Notes: a model not told the origin generated them from the sequence alone. Shown: positions 42,603 through 52,055, numbered from the stretch's first letter. The stretch is DNA of 64,000 nt from JBAYST01 sp034932745 (GCA_034932745.1 JAYFOJ010000001.1:1-64000), one strand, 5' to 3'. Made by a program: numbers and translations.

Positions 42603-43214
42603 ATGAAAGAATTTGTAGGAAAAACTATCGAAGAAGCAATTGATAAAGCGATTGCTGAAACCGGTATCAAGAAAGAAGAATTAATCTACACTATCGAAGA
42701 AGAAAAACGTGGAATTTTCTCAAAAAAATCTGTAATTAATGTTTACGATTTATCAGATGTTGTCGAAAGTGCAGAAAATTACATCTTGAGCGTTATTGAT
42801 TCGTTAGGAATCGAAAGCACTGCAAGCACAAAATTAGACACCGATATTATTAGGATTACGATTGATTCAACACATAATCCAATTCTTATTGGTAAAAATG
42901 GTAAAACTCTTCAAGCAATCAATGAATTAGTGAAACTAGCCGTGAACAATAAGTTCCGCCGCCGTTTCAGAATCTTGGTCGATATCAACGGATATAAAGA
43001 CACAAAATACGATAAACTCGAGTGGCGTGCTCGTAAAATTGCTCGCGAAGTTCAAAATACACACATCACTGCAACATTAGATCCAATGCCTGCCGACGAA
43101 AGAAGAATCGTTCACAATGCCCTCAACGGCATGCCGAATATTAAAACCGAATCAAAAGGTGAAGGAACTCATCGCCAAGTGCAAATTATCTTTATTGAAG
43201 GAGATAAAAAATAA
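42603..43214 (+). CDS. khpB: KhpB/Jag RNA-binding protein
   Basis: 203 aa. A Jag-N domain (about 1-50, MKEFVGKTIEEAIDKAIAE) is followed by a KH domain (IGKNGKTLQAINELV) and an R3H domain (ERRIVHNAL). With KhpA it binds many RNAs and affects cell elongation in streptococci. The ATG follows the yidC stop by one base; GGACGG lies in the 3' end of yidC. Confidence 0.95.
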   Translation: MKEFVGKTIEEAIDKAIAETGIKKEELIYTIEEEKRGIFSKKSVINVYDLSDVVESAENYILSVIDSLGIESTASTKLDTDIIRITIDSTHNPILIGKNGKTLQAINELVKLAVNNKFRRRFRILVDINGYKDTKYDKLEWRARKIAREVQNTHITATLDPMPADERRIVHNALNGMPNIKTESKGEGTHRQVQIIFIEGDKK

Positions 43215-43236
43215 AAGCGCCCACAAGGGCGTTTTT
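43213..43236 (+). terminator. Terminator after khpB
   Basis: CGCCC - ACAA - GGGCG flanked by AAAA and TTTTT. It ends the rpmH-khpB unit just 18 bases before mnmE. Confidence 0.85.
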
Positions 43237-43254
43237 ATGTATTAGAATAGTTAT

Positions 43255-44580
43255 ATGTTTGAAACGATAGTAGCACTTGCTACGCCACCGATGAAATCAG
43301 CTTTGGCCGTCATTCGCTTGAGCGGTGATGATTCTTTTGAAGTTGTCTCTAAGTGTTTTTCTAAAGATTTAAGAGATATTAAAGAAAGAACAGCTTTGGT
43401 TGGAAACGTAATCGACGGAAAGAATATTGTCGATGAAGTAGTTTTAATTGCGTATGTTGCTCCTAAAAGTTTTACTGGTGAAAATGCGGTCGAAATCATC
43501 TGCCACGGGTCGATGCTCATCGCAAGTGAGATTATTACTCTTCTCATTAAAAATGGTGCCAAAGAGGCTAGAAGAGGCGAGTTCTCTGAAAGAGCCTTCC
43601 TCCACCACAAAATCGATTTAATACAAGCCGAATCCATAAATGATCTAATTAATGCTCAAACTCACGAAGCAAAGTCTCTATCGCTTTTTGCGTTAGATGG
43701 AATTACATCTAAACTAATCACTCCGATCAAAACACAATTAGCAGATCTTATTTCATTAATCGAGGTCAATATCGATTACCCTGAATACACAGATATTGAA
43801 GTGGCCAATAAAGAGAAAATTGTTAAAGAAATAGATAAGATTTTGCCAGTTGTCGACTCCTTAATTGAAGGTGGCGAAAAAGGAAAAATTATCACTAATG
43901 GTTTAAAAGTGGCAATTGTTGGTAAACCTAATGTCGGCAAATCTTCTTTACTCAATTCTTTATTACACGAAGAAAAAGCAATCGTAACGGATATAGCGGG
44001 CACCACAAGAGATATCGTCGAAGGAGACATCAATCTAGATGGCTTATCAATTCATTTGATGGATACTGCTGGAATTAGAGATTCTAACGACAAGATTGAA
44101 GCAATTGGTATCGATAAATCAAGGAAAAGCATTGAAAACGCTGATTTAGTTATCGTTTTATTGGACGCAGCGACTTTTGATGATGAAGACAACAAAATAA
44201 TCGAATACACCAATGACAAGAAAAGAATTATTGTTTATAACAAATCAGATTTGATGGTTTCTAAACGTAACAACCAAATTTATGTGTCTGCACTTAAAGA
44301 TGACACTGATGCTCTTAAGAAAGAGATTCTCAAAATGGCCGGCTTAACCAAAGAAGACTTTAAGAATCCAGCATTGACGAACGCTAGACAGGTAGGACTA
44401 ATAAAACAAGTCAAGGAACTACTAGTAAAAGCAAAAGAAGATGCTCATAACGATTTAACGGTCGATTTGATATCTGTTTCATTACTAGCGGCCTATCACG
44501 ATATTTTAGAAATAATAGGAGAAAATAACGACGTCGATATTTCCCGTGAAATATTCGCGCGTTTTTGTGTAGGAAAATGA
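43255..44580 (+). CDS. mnmE: tRNA modification GTPase MnmE
   Basis: 441 aa. With MnmG it adds the 5-carboxymethylaminomethyl group at U34. An N-terminal tetrahydrofolate-binding domain is followed by a helical domain with inserted G domain: GKPNVGKS (G1), DTAG (G3), NKSD (G4). The C-terminal Cys motif FCVGK is intact. The ATG has no Shine-Dalgarno and lies close behind a terminator; a TAGAAT hexamer sits 6 bases upstream, so a leaderless start is possible. Confidence 0.95.
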   Translation: MFETIVALATPPMKSALAVIRLSGDDSFEVVSKCFSKDLRDIKERTALVGNVIDGKNIVDEVVLIAYVAPKSFTGENAVEIICHGSMLIASEIITLLIKNGAKEARRGEFSERAFLHHKIDLIQAESINDLINAQTHEAKSLSLFALDGITSKLITPIKTQLADLISLIEVNIDYPEYTDIEVANKEKIVKEIDKILPVVDSLIEGGEKGKIITNGLKVAIVGKPNVGKSSLLNSLLHEEKAIVTDIAGTTRDIVEGDINLDGLSIHLMDTAGIRDSNDKIEAIGIDKSRKSIENADLVIVLLDAATFDDEDNKIIEYTNDKKRIIVYNKSDLMVSKRNNQIYVSALKDDTDALKKEILKMAGLTKEDFKNPALTNARQVGLIKQVKELLVKAKEDAHNDLTVDLISVSLLAAYHDILEIIGENNDVDISREIFARFCVGK

Positions 44581-45344
44581 AAATATTCGACACCCACTGT
44601 CACTTTAATCACGACGATTTTTACCTTAACACTGATCAATATCTAAAAGAAGCCAAAGAGAATAACGTGTCGAGGTTTTTGGTCGTTGGATATGATAAAG
44701 AGTCTTCGCTTAGAGCGGTAAAATTAGCAGAACAGCACGAAGAAATGTACGCCGCTGTTGGTTTCCATCCAACGGAAATAGATATCGCCGAAGAAGACTT
44801 TCAAATCGTCATGAATCTTTTAAATCATCCAAAAGTTGTCGCAATTGGAGAAATCGGACTAGATTATCACTGGGTAAAAGATTTGAGTCAAAGAGAGAAA
44901 CAAAAGAAGTATTTTATTAGACAAATTGAAATCGCTAATAGATTTAATAAGCCGATTGTCGTTCACAATCGGGACGCTATGCAAGATTGTTTTGATATTC
45001 TAAAAGAACACCGCGTTAACAAAGGCGGTATCATGCATTGCTATTCTGGCAGTGTCGAAATGGCCATCGAGTTAATAAAGTTAGATTTCATGATTGGCCT
45101 AGGTGGACCGGTGACATTTTTAAATGCAAAAACACCAAAAGAAGTAGCGAAAATAATACCGCTCCAATCGCTTGTTTTAGAAACAGACGCGCCATATCTA
45201 GCCCCACACCCATATCGTGGACAAACAAATAGACCGATGTATATTACTTTAGTTTTAGAGGAGATTAGCAAAATTAGGAATATGACTAGTACTGAACTAG
45301 CTAAAATTACTTATGAAAACGCTTGTAGAATGTTCCACGTGTAA
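44577..45344 (+). CDS. tatD: TatD-family metal-dependent DNase
   Basis: 255 aa. The TIM-barrel metallohydrolase motifs are present: DTHCHFNH, GEIGLDYHW, VVHNRDA, MHCYSG, ETDAPYLAPHPYRGQTN. It probably acts as a 3'-5' exonuclease or deacylase-type quality-control enzyme. The ATG overlaps the mnmE stop (ATGA). The open frame reads 4 codons further upstream but those lie inside mnmE. Confidence 0.94.
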   Translation: MKIFDTHCHFNHDDFYLNTDQYLKEAKENNVSRFLVVGYDKESSLRAVKLAEQHEEMYAAVGFHPTEIDIAEEDFQIVMNLLNHPKVVAIGEIGLDYHWVKDLSQREKQKKYFIRQIEIANRFNKPIVVHNRDAMQDCFDILKEHRVNKGGIMHCYSGSVEMAIELIKLDFMIGLGGPVTFLNAKTPKEVAKIIPLQSLVLETDAPYLAPHPYRGQTNRPMYITLVLEEISKIRNMTSTELAKITYENACRMFHV

Positions 45345-45876
45345 AATATTAAAACCACACATCGATGGTTTTTTAATCGTTGAAGGATATTCAGATTCAG
45401 CATTTTTGTCATCTTTTCTAAATTGCGAAATAGTTCAAGTTGGAGGGTATGCGTTATCACGTGGAATAATCGATTACTTAGTGGCGCTTTCAAAAACCTC
45501 TACCCCTATTATCTTTACTGACCCAGATCAAGCAGGAGAGACGATAAGGAATCGCCTCTTAAAGATTTTGCCTGACGCCAAAGTACCGGTTGTGTTACAT
45601 AAAAATAATCCAAATAAAAAGAACGGAATTGCCGAATGTTCAAAAGAAGAAATTCTAAACGCTCTTTCTTTATATATAATAAAGGAGAGTAAAAGAACAA
45701 AGCCAATTACATATAACGAATTAATGTCTTTGAATTTAGTTGGCTCAAACTCAAAAGAAAACCGTGATAAAATCATTAAATTGTTTGCGTTAGGGGATTG
45801 TAATGGTAAAACGTTATTAAAGCGAATTAACGCCCTTAATATATCGTTCGATCAATTAAAAAAGAGTTGTAAATAA
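45313..45876 (+). CDS. rnmV: Ribonuclease M5 (5S rRNA maturation)
   Basis: 187 aa. A Toprim nuclease that trims precursor 5S rRNA. The core motifs are FLIVEGYSD and TDPDQAGE, then a C-terminal helical region. The start at 45313 adds about 17 residues with a CSTC pair before the normal beginning and overlaps tatD by 32 bases without a clear Shine-Dalgarno. No other standard start lies closer to the core in frame. Confidence 0.92.
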   Translation: MKTLVECSTCKILKPHIDGFLIVEGYSDSAFLSSFLNCEIVQVGGYALSRGIIDYLVALSKTSTPIIFTDPDQAGETIRNRLLKILPDAKVPVVLHKNNPNKKNGIAECSKEEILNALSLYIIKESKRTKPITYNELMSLNLVGSNSKENRDKIIKLFALGDCNGKTLLKRINALNISFDQLKKSCK

Positions 45877-45877
45877 A

Positions 45878-46711
45878 ATGGAAATCAACAAAAACACAAT
45901 ATTTGATATCGTAAAGAAATGTTCATTAAAGCCTAATAAAAGTTTAGGGCAGAATTTTTTAATTGACCCATCGGTTTCTTCAAGAATCGTAGATTCGCTA
46001 AACATTACTGAAGATGAAAAAATTCTTGAAATCGGTCCAGGATTAGGAACTCTCACTCATTTTCTAGCTCTTAGGACAAACCCAATCGAGTTAGTTGAAT
46101 TAGATAAAACTATGGTCGATTTTCTCGAAGTTGTTTATAAAGATTTTAAGAACATTAAAATAATTAACAAAGATATTCTTCGCGTCGATGTCTCATCATA
46201 CGACAAGATTGTCGGCAACTTACCGTACTATATTACCACCGATATTATTGTTTATATTTTGCTCAACGCTGCTAGATGTCGAAAACTTGTCTTTATGATT
46301 CAAAAAGAAGCTTTTCCTCGTTTCTCTGCTAAAGTGAACGAAGATGGTTATGGACCAGCAGCCATTTTGGTTTCTTTATTAGGAGAAATAAGAAAAGTGG
46401 TCAATGTAGGCGCTAATTCTTTCTATCCTAATCCACATATCGATTCAATTGTCTTCGAAATCGAATTTGATATAAGCAAGAAGACAAAGGCTAATTATGA
46501 TATTTATCGTCTCGCAAAAGCATTGTTTGCAAATAGGAGGAAAACAATACTCAACAACCTATCTTCGCTTGTCGGAAGCAAAGACAAGGCGTTGAAAATG
46601 TTAAATCAACTAAATATTAAAGAAACATTACGACCTGAAAATTTGTCAAAACAAGATTACGCAAACCTATATTTATTAATTAATAGTTGCAGTGGAACAA
46701 ACAAAGAATAG
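45878..46711 (+). CDS. rsmA: 16S rRNA dimethyladenosine transferase
   Basis: 277 aa. Dimethylates two adjacent adenines near the 3' end of 16S rRNA (KsgA). SAM site EIGPGLGTLT and catalytic NLPYYI are present. It starts one base after the rnmV stop. The order rnmV-rsmA-ispE is as in Bacillus. Confidence 0.96.
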   Translation: MEINKNTIFDIVKKCSLKPNKSLGQNFLIDPSVSSRIVDSLNITEDEKILEIGPGLGTLTHFLALRTNPIELVELDKTMVDFLEVVYKDFKNIKIINKDILRVDVSSYDKIVGNLPYYITTDIIVYILLNAARCRKLVFMIQKEAFPRFSAKVNEDGYGPAAILVSLLGEIRKVVNVGANSFYPNPHIDSIVFEIEFDISKKTKANYDIYRLAKALFANRRKTILNNLSSLVGSKDKALKMLNQLNIKETLRPENLSKQDYANLYLLINSCSGTNKE

Positions 46712-46738
46712 AATATTGTAGATTAAAAGGGTGTATAT

Positions 46739-47596
46739 ATGATTATAAAGAGTTACGCAAAAATTAACATTGCTCTAAATGTCATTGGGAAAAAAGACGA
46801 AAAAATGCACGAAATAGACATGGTCATGCTTCCTCTTGAATTGCATGATTCTCTTGAGATATCTGAACTAAAAACAAACAAAGACAACTTTGTTACCTTT
46901 GCCGATTATTCTCTCGGCGGATTCGACTATAATTTAGCGACAATCGCAATTGAAAAATTGCTCGCATATACTAAGAAAAATAATAAGTTTCGCATTGTAA
47001 TAAATAAGAATATTCCAATTTCCGCTGGACTAGGTGGCGGATCATCTAATGCCGCCGCTGCAATGCTTGGTGTCATCGATATGCTAAAATTAAAGATAAG
47101 CGAAGCAGAACTTAATAAGTTAGCCTTCGAGGTTGGCTCTGATGTTCCGTTCTTCTTAAAGAATGTCCCTGCCCGTGTTAGAGGCATTGGGGAAATAGTT
47201 GAACCAATCGAAGTAAAAAATAACTATTATGTTCTTATCGTTAAACCATCAACTGGACTTTCAACAGAAAAAGTTTATGTAAAATCAGACGAATACAAAC
47301 TAGATGTCACCGATATCGATCAAGTTGTCGACGCTCTTAAAAAAGGTGATGATGAGAAGTTAGTTAAGTATATGGCTAATTCCTTAGAAAAACCCGCAAT
47401 CGATCTTTTACCGGAAATTCAAACAGTTAAAGACAGGCTAAGAAAAATCGGTTGTAAGATGGTACTTATGTCAGGTTCCGGGTCTTCTGTTTTTGCAATT
47501 AGCCAAGACAAAAAAATCCTGCAAAAAGCCTGCCAAATGTTCGAAAACGATTATGAAGTAGAATTAACAAAGGTCTTGAAAGGGGAGAACAAATGA
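46739..47596 (+). CDS. ispE: 4-diphosphocytidyl-2-C-methyl-D-erythritol kinase
   Basis: 285 aa GHMP kinase of the MEP isoprenoid pathway. The ATP motif is PISAGLGGGSSNAAAAM and the C-terminal GHMP motif is VLMSGSGSSVFA. It shows that the organism makes isoprenoids by the MEP route, probably for undecaprenyl phosphate. AAAGGGTG precedes the ATG. It overlaps glmU by 4 bp. Confidence 0.95.
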   Translation: MIIKSYAKINIALNVIGKKDEKMHEIDMVMLPLELHDSLEISELKTNKDNFVTFADYSLGGFDYNLATIAIEKLLAYTKKNNKFRIVINKNIPISAGLGGGSSNAAAAMLGVIDMLKLKISEAELNKLAFEVGSDVPFFLKNVPARVRGIGEIVEPIEVKNNYYVLIVKPSTGLSTEKVYVKSDEYKLDVTDIDQVVDALKKGDDEKLVKYMANSLEKPAIDLLPEIQTVKDRLRKIGCKMVLMSGSGSSVFAISQDKKILQKACQMFENDYEVELTKVLKGENK

Positions 47597-48999
47597 ACAA
47601 ATACGGAATTATCTTAGGAGCGGGAAAAGGAACCCGCATGCATTCGATTAATGACGAAGTGAACAAAGTTGCTTACCCAATACTCGGCAAGCCCATCATC
47701 GATTATGTAATCGACGCAGTAAAACCATTAGAATTAAGCGATTTAATTGTCGTCGTTGGTCACGGTGCGGAATCTACAAAAAAAATCGTTTCCAATAAAG
47801 CAAAAGTTGTTCTTCAAGAAGAAATAATTGGTACAGGTAACGCTGTTTTAAAAGCAGAAAAATATTTGAAAGACAAAGCTGGTGCGACAATCGTTTTATA
47901 TGGTGATACACCACTACTAACGCCGATTACTCTTGGAAAGATGCTAAAGAAATTTGAAAAAGATGGTAATGATTTAACGATACTAACCTCAGTTATTGAA
48001 AATCCAATTGGATATAACAAAATTATCCGCGAAGACAAGACTGAAAGAATATTAAAGATTAACGAAGTAAAAGAAACTGTTCAGCACGATTACATGGTTA
48101 CAGAGGTCGACGCTGGTGTTTATATCTTTGATAATAAATTATTATTCAAATACTTGAACAAACTTAAACCGGATTCCGATCATGGCGAATACTCATTAAT
48201 ATCAATCGTCGAGATGATTGTTAATGACGGATATTTCGTGGAATCATATATCGTCGAAGACCGTCAGGAAGTGTTTTCAATTAATGACCGTTTTCAATTA
48301 GCGTACGCCGGCAAAGTCGTTCGCAAAAGAGTCAACCAAAAACTTATGTTATCTGGCGTATCGATCGAAGATCCAGATGCAACTTATATCTCGCCAGATG
48401 TGACAATCGGCCCAGACACAATTATTCACCCCAATTCTATTATTCTTGGTAATACAGAAATTGGTCACTCGAATAGCATAGGACCAAATATCTATCTCCA
48501 AGACTCTAAAATTGGTAACAACAATAACATTGTCTTTAGTCACATTGTAAACACCACCATCAAAGACAATTCCGTTATTGGTCCATTCGCGAGATTAAGA
48601 GATGGAACTGTAGTCGAAGGAGATGCTCGTATCGGCAACTTTGTCGAAATGAAGAACGCACATCTAGAAAAGGGTGTTAAATCTGCGCACTTAAGTTATA
48701 TCGGAGATACTCATGTTGGAGAAAAAACCAACATTGGATGCGGTTCTGTGACTGCTAATTACGACGGCTATAATAAATTCCATACGGAAATTGGCAAAAA
48801 CTGTTTTATCGGTTCAGGGACGATTCTAATCGCTCCGATTACAGTCGAAGATAATGGTTTTACCGCCGCGGGTAGCACAATCACAAAAGATGTCCATGTC
48901 GATGAATTAGCAATCGAAAGATCGGAGCAAGTTAATATTCCTCATGGTGCAAGTCGTGTTCTAGCAAAGGCAAAAGCCAAAAAAGACGGAGCCAAGTAA
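47593..48999 (+). CDS. glmU: Bifunctional UDP-GlcNAc pyrophosphorylase / glucosamine-1-P acetyltransferase
   Basis: 468 aa. The N-terminal uridyltransferase domain has LGAGKGTRM and YGDTPLL; the C-terminal left-handed beta-helix acetyltransferase has hexapeptide repeats and the GCGSVTANYDG block. It makes UDP-GlcNAc for peptidoglycan, which argues for a walled cell. AAAGGGGAG precedes the ATG. Confidence 0.97.
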   Translation: MNKYGIILGAGKGTRMHSINDEVNKVAYPILGKPIIDYVIDAVKPLELSDLIVVVGHGAESTKKIVSNKAKVVLQEEIIGTGNAVLKAEKYLKDKAGATIVLYGDTPLLTPITLGKMLKKFEKDGNDLTILTSVIENPIGYNKIIREDKTERILKINEVKETVQHDYMVTEVDAGVYIFDNKLLFKYLNKLKPDSDHGEYSLISIVEMIVNDGYFVESYIVEDRQEVFSINDRFQLAYAGKVVRKRVNQKLMLSGVSIEDPDATYISPDVTIGPDTIIHPNSIILGNTEIGHSNSIGPNIYLQDSKIGNNNNIVFSHIVNTTIKDNSVIGPFARLRDGTVVEGDARIGNFVEMKNAHLEKGVKSAHLSYIGDTHVGEKTNIGCGSVTANYDGYNKFHTEIGKNCFIGSGTILIAPITVEDNGFTAAGSTITKDVHVDELAIERSEQVNIPHGASRVLAKAKAKKDGAK

Positions 49000-49250
49000 T
49001 GTTAATAATTGATTGTTTTGGTAAAAACATCTACATCGATGAAGAACTCGTCGGTTATATTGGAGAAAATGTTCTTTATATTAAAGGACAAAAGTTCGCC
49101 GATATAACAGATCATGGAGAAATATCGATGGGAGATAAAAGAGTTGGATATGTCGAAGATGATGGTTCAATAATTATCAACAATCGAGAAGTAGGTTATA
49201 TCGACGGCGAAAACAATTTCGTCTTCAACGAATCTCTTGCTAAAAAATAA
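48999..49250 (+). CDS. Small beta-repeat protein of unknown function
   Basis: 83 aa. Overlaps the glmU stop by one base (TAATG). The sequence is built from short beta-strand units of about 17-20 residues around G(Y/E)-type turns: VGYIGENVLYIKG, ADITDHGEISMG, VGYVEDDGSIIIN, VGYIDGENNFVF. It resembles small beta-flower/propeller-like proteins in layout only. No signal peptide. Function unknown; translational coupling to glmU suggests a cytosolic partner role. Confidence 0.7.
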   Translation: MLIIDCFGKNIYIDEELVGYIGENVLYIKGQKFADITDHGEISMGDKRVGYVEDDGSIIINNREVGYIDGENNFVFNESLAKK

Positions 49251-49254
49251 CAAG

Positions 49255-49281
49255 AAGCCTTCTAGAAATAGAGGGCTTTTA
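49255..49281 (+). terminator. Terminator after the glmU unit
   Basis: AAGCCTTCTA - GAAA - TAGAGGGCTT, a 10-bp stem (one G-U pair), followed by TT. Confidence 0.75.
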
Positions 49282-49291
49282 TTATGGCAAC

Positions 49292-49324
49292 AAAAAACAC
49301 CCAACGAATTAACGAAGGGTGTTT
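49292..49324 (-). terminator. Terminator after ppdK
   Basis: Minus strand AACACCC ... GGGTGTT with a partly paired 18-nt interior, followed by TTTTG. It lies 17 bases after the ppdK stop. Confidence 0.75.
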
Positions 49325-49340
49325 ATTTTATTTGTGGAAC

Positions 49341-51977
49341 TTATTTCTTCTTGCTGTTATTAATAGCAGCTTGTGCGGCAGCAAGACGAGCGATTGGTAC
49401 GCGGTATGGCGAGCAAGAGACATAGTCTAAACCTGCTCTATGGAAGAAGTCGATTGAGAGTGGATCTCCACCGTGTTCACCACAAACTCCAATGTGAAGT
49501 TCTGGATTGACGGCGCGACCGTCTTCGACAGCCATCTTAATCAATTTGCCGACACCTTTTTGGTCGACGTGGGCGAATGGATCTTGTTCGAAGATCTTAT
49601 TTGCGTAATAGTCTGGTAAGAATTTGCCAGCATCATCGCGTGAGAATCCATAAGTCATTTGAGTTAAGTCGTTAGTTCCGAAGGAGTAGAACTTAGCTTC
49701 TGGAGCGATTTCGCTAGAGAGTAAGGCAGCCCTTGGAATTTCAATCATCGTTCCGACATGATAAGTTAAATCAGCCTTATTTTCAGCGATAACTTTATTT
49801 GCTTCTTCTTCGATAATTGCTTTAACAAACTTAAATTCTTTAATATCTAAAGTGAGTGGGACCATGATTTCAGGAATTAGTTTCTTTCCTAAATCTTTTT
49901 GAGCCTTGATAGCGGCTTCAATGATAGCGCGAGCTTGCATACGTCCGATTTCTGGATAAGAAACGTCAAGACGGCAGCCACGGTGACCCATCATTGGGTT
50001 AAATTCGTGTAAATATTCAATGCGATCTTTGATGTGTTCGACACTCAAGTGCATTGCTTTAGCGAGTTCGTCGATCTTCTCTTCTTCTTGTGGTAAGAAT
50101 TCGTGTAGAGGTGGATCTAGTAAACGAACGTTGACGTTCATTCCCTTCATCGCCATGTATAATTCGTAGAAATCTTGTCTTTGATATGGAAGAAGTTCAT
50201 TTAATGCAGCTTCTCTATCAGCAACTGTTTCTGCAAGAATCATTTTTCTCATGTGGAAGATACGATCTGGGTTGAAGAACATATGTTCAGTTCTGCATAG
50301 GCCGATACCTTCAGCACCAAATTTAGCAGCTGTATTAGCATCTTTTGGTGTGTCTGCGTTAGCGCGGACATGTAGTTTGCGGTATTTGTCTGCCCATTCC
50401 ATGATTCTCTTGAAGTAACCACCGAGTTCAGGATCAACTTTCTTAATGGCGCCAGCGTAGACACAGCCAGTACCTCCATCAATTGAGATGACATCTTGTT
50501 CGGTATAAACTTTACCACCTAATGTCAAGGTGTGTTTTTCTTCATCGATTAATGCATCAGAGCATCCAGCGACGCAGCATTTGCCCATTCCACGAGCAAC
50601 GACGGCTGCGTGTGAGGTCATACCACCACGTTTGGTGAGAATACCTTCTGAACTAACCATTCCGTCGATATCTTCTGGTGAAGTTTCAGCACGGACGAGA
50701 ATAACTTTTTCGCCTTTTTCTTTACGAGCCTTAGCTTCTTCAGCGGTGAAGGCAATTTTTCCTGTCCCTGCTCCTGGTGACGCTGGTAAACCAGTACCGA
50801 TTGGAGTGGCTTTCTTAATTGCTTCAGGATCAAAGCTTTGGTGCAATAAACTATCGAGTGATTGTGGTTCGACACGGCAAACTGCAGTTTTTTCATCGAT
50901 TAAGCCTTCGTCGACTAGGTCGCAGGCAATCTTTAAAGCAGCAGCAGCGGTTCTTTTACCATTACGGGTTTGTAAGAAGTAGAGTTTTCCGTCTTCGACG
51001 GTGAATTCCATATCTTGCATGTCTTTATAATGGCCTTCCATCAATTTAATTGTCTCGACGAATTGTTCGTAAACCTTTGGCATTCTAATCTTGAGCTCTT
51101 CAATGTGAAGAGGAGTACGAATACCAGCGACAACGTCTTCGCCTTGAGCATTTGGTAGATATTCAGCAAAAATTGCTTTTTCTCCAGTGGATGGTGAACG
51201 CGAGAATGCAACACCTGTGCCTGAAGTTTCGCCTTTGTTACCGAAGGCCATTGATTGAACGTTAACGGCAGTACCCCAAGCGTAAGGAATGCTGTTCATC
51301 TTACGATAGGTGTTAGCGCGTGGGTTATCCCATGATCTAAAGACTGCTGTAACGGATTCGATTAATTGAATGTATGGATCAGTTGGGAAATCTTCGCCAA
51401 AGACCTTTTTGTAATAAGCTTTGTATCTAGCGACTAATTCCTTGAGTTCTTGAGCGGTTACTTCGGTGTCTAGCTTATAACCTCTCTTCTCTTTGAGTTC
51501 TTCAAGCATCTTGTCCATCTCTGTTCTTGGATGTCCTTTAGCGATGTTTGTGAACATGAGGATGAATCTGCGGTAGCAGTCCATCGCGAATCTCTCGTTA
51601 TTTGTTTCTTTAGCTAAAGCCGCACAAGTAACATCATTTAAACCTAAGTTTAGAATGGTATCCATCATGCCTGGCATACTAACTCTAGCGCCTGAACGAA
51701 CGCTGACGAGAAGTGGATTGTGATTTCCACCAAAGTTTTTACCTGTCTTCTTCTCAATGCCGTGAACTGCGGCATAGATGTCTTTGACTAGGGCTTCTGG
51801 TAATTTCTTACCTTGTTCGTAGTACAAAGTGCAAGCTTCAGTGGTAATTGTGAAACCTTGTGGAATCGGAACGCCAATATGCGTCATTTCCGCTAAGCCA
51901 GCACCTTTACCGCCAAGAAGTTCCTTACCTAGACCGTAGGCTTCTTCGAAGGGGTAAACGTATTTTTTGTCTGACAT
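49341..51977 (-). CDS. ppdK: Pyruvate, phosphate dikinase
   Basis: 878 aa. Interconverts pyruvate + ATP + Pi and PEP + AMP + PPi; in fermenters often used with PPi as a glycolytic step. ATP-grasp N-domain (LLGGKGAGLAEM), swivelling domain with phospho-His in RGGMTSHAAVVARGMG, C-terminal PEP barrel with VGTMIEIPRAAL and GVCGEHGGDP. Normal length. AGGAGGG precedes the ATG. Two palindromes occupy its leader. Confidence 0.97.
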   Translation of the reverse strand: MSDKKYVYPFEEAYGLGKELLGGKGAGLAEMTHIGVPIPQGFTITTEACTLYYEQGKKLPEALVKDIYAAVHGIEKKTGKNFGGNHNPLLVSVRSGARVSMPGMMDTILNLGLNDVTCAALAKETNNERFAMDCYRRFILMFTNIAKGHPRTEMDKMLEELKEKRGYKLDTEVTAQELKELVARYKAYYKKVFGEDFPTDPYIQLIESVTAVFRSWDNPRANTYRKMNSIPYAWGTAVNVQSMAFGNKGETSGTGVAFSRSPSTGEKAIFAEYLPNAQGEDVVAGIRTPLHIEELKIRMPKVYEQFVETIKLMEGHYKDMQDMEFTVEDGKLYFLQTRNGKRTAAAALKIACDLVDEGLIDEKTAVCRVEPQSLDSLLHQSFDPEAIKKATPIGTGLPASPGAGTGKIAFTAEEAKARKEKGEKVILVRAETSPEDIDGMVSSEGILTKRGGMTSHAAVVARGMGKCCVAGCSDALIDEEKHTLTLGGKVYTEQDVISIDGGTGCVYAGAIKKVDPELGGYFKRIMEWADKYRKLHVRANADTPKDANTAAKFGAEGIGLCRTEHMFFNPDRIFHMRKMILAETVADREAALNELLPYQRQDFYELYMAMKGMNVNVRLLDPPLHEFLPQEEEKIDELAKAMHLSVEHIKDRIEYLHEFNPMMGHRGCRLDVSYPEIGRMQARAIIEAAIKAQKDLGKKLIPEIMVPLTLDIKEFKFVKAIIEEEANKVIAENKADLTYHVGTMIEIPRAALLSSEIAPEAKFYSFGTNDLTQMTYGFSRDDAGKFLPDYYANKIFEQDPFAHVDQKGVGKLIKMAVEDGRAVNPELHIGVCGEHGGDPLSIDFFHRAGLDYVSCSPYRVPIARLAAAQAAINNSKKK

Positions 51978-52006
51978 ATAGTCCCTCCTTATATGTTTTC
52001 TTAAGG

Positions 52007-52034
52007 GCGAATAATCTTATTCGCACTCGCGAGT
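52007..52034. promoter_or_regulatory. Two adjacent palindromes in the ppdK leader
   Basis: GCGAATAA-TC-TTATTCGC (52007-52024) and ACTCGCGAGT (52025-52034) abut each other, about 30 bases upstream of the ppdK start. Both are perfect inverted repeats. Candidate regulator sites or an RNA hairpin near the Shine-Dalgarno. Confidence 0.5.
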
Positions 52035-52055
52035 TTAATATTATCATAGATAATA

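Noticed and set aside
49237..49425. 62-codon plus-strand open frame between glmU unit and ppdK
   Set aside because: It runs across two terminator hairpins and into the 3' end of ppdK on the other strand.
50530..50982. 150-codon open frame opposite ppdK
   Set aside because: Antisense to the conserved phospho-His region of ppdK; Ser/Pro-rich translation without family features.
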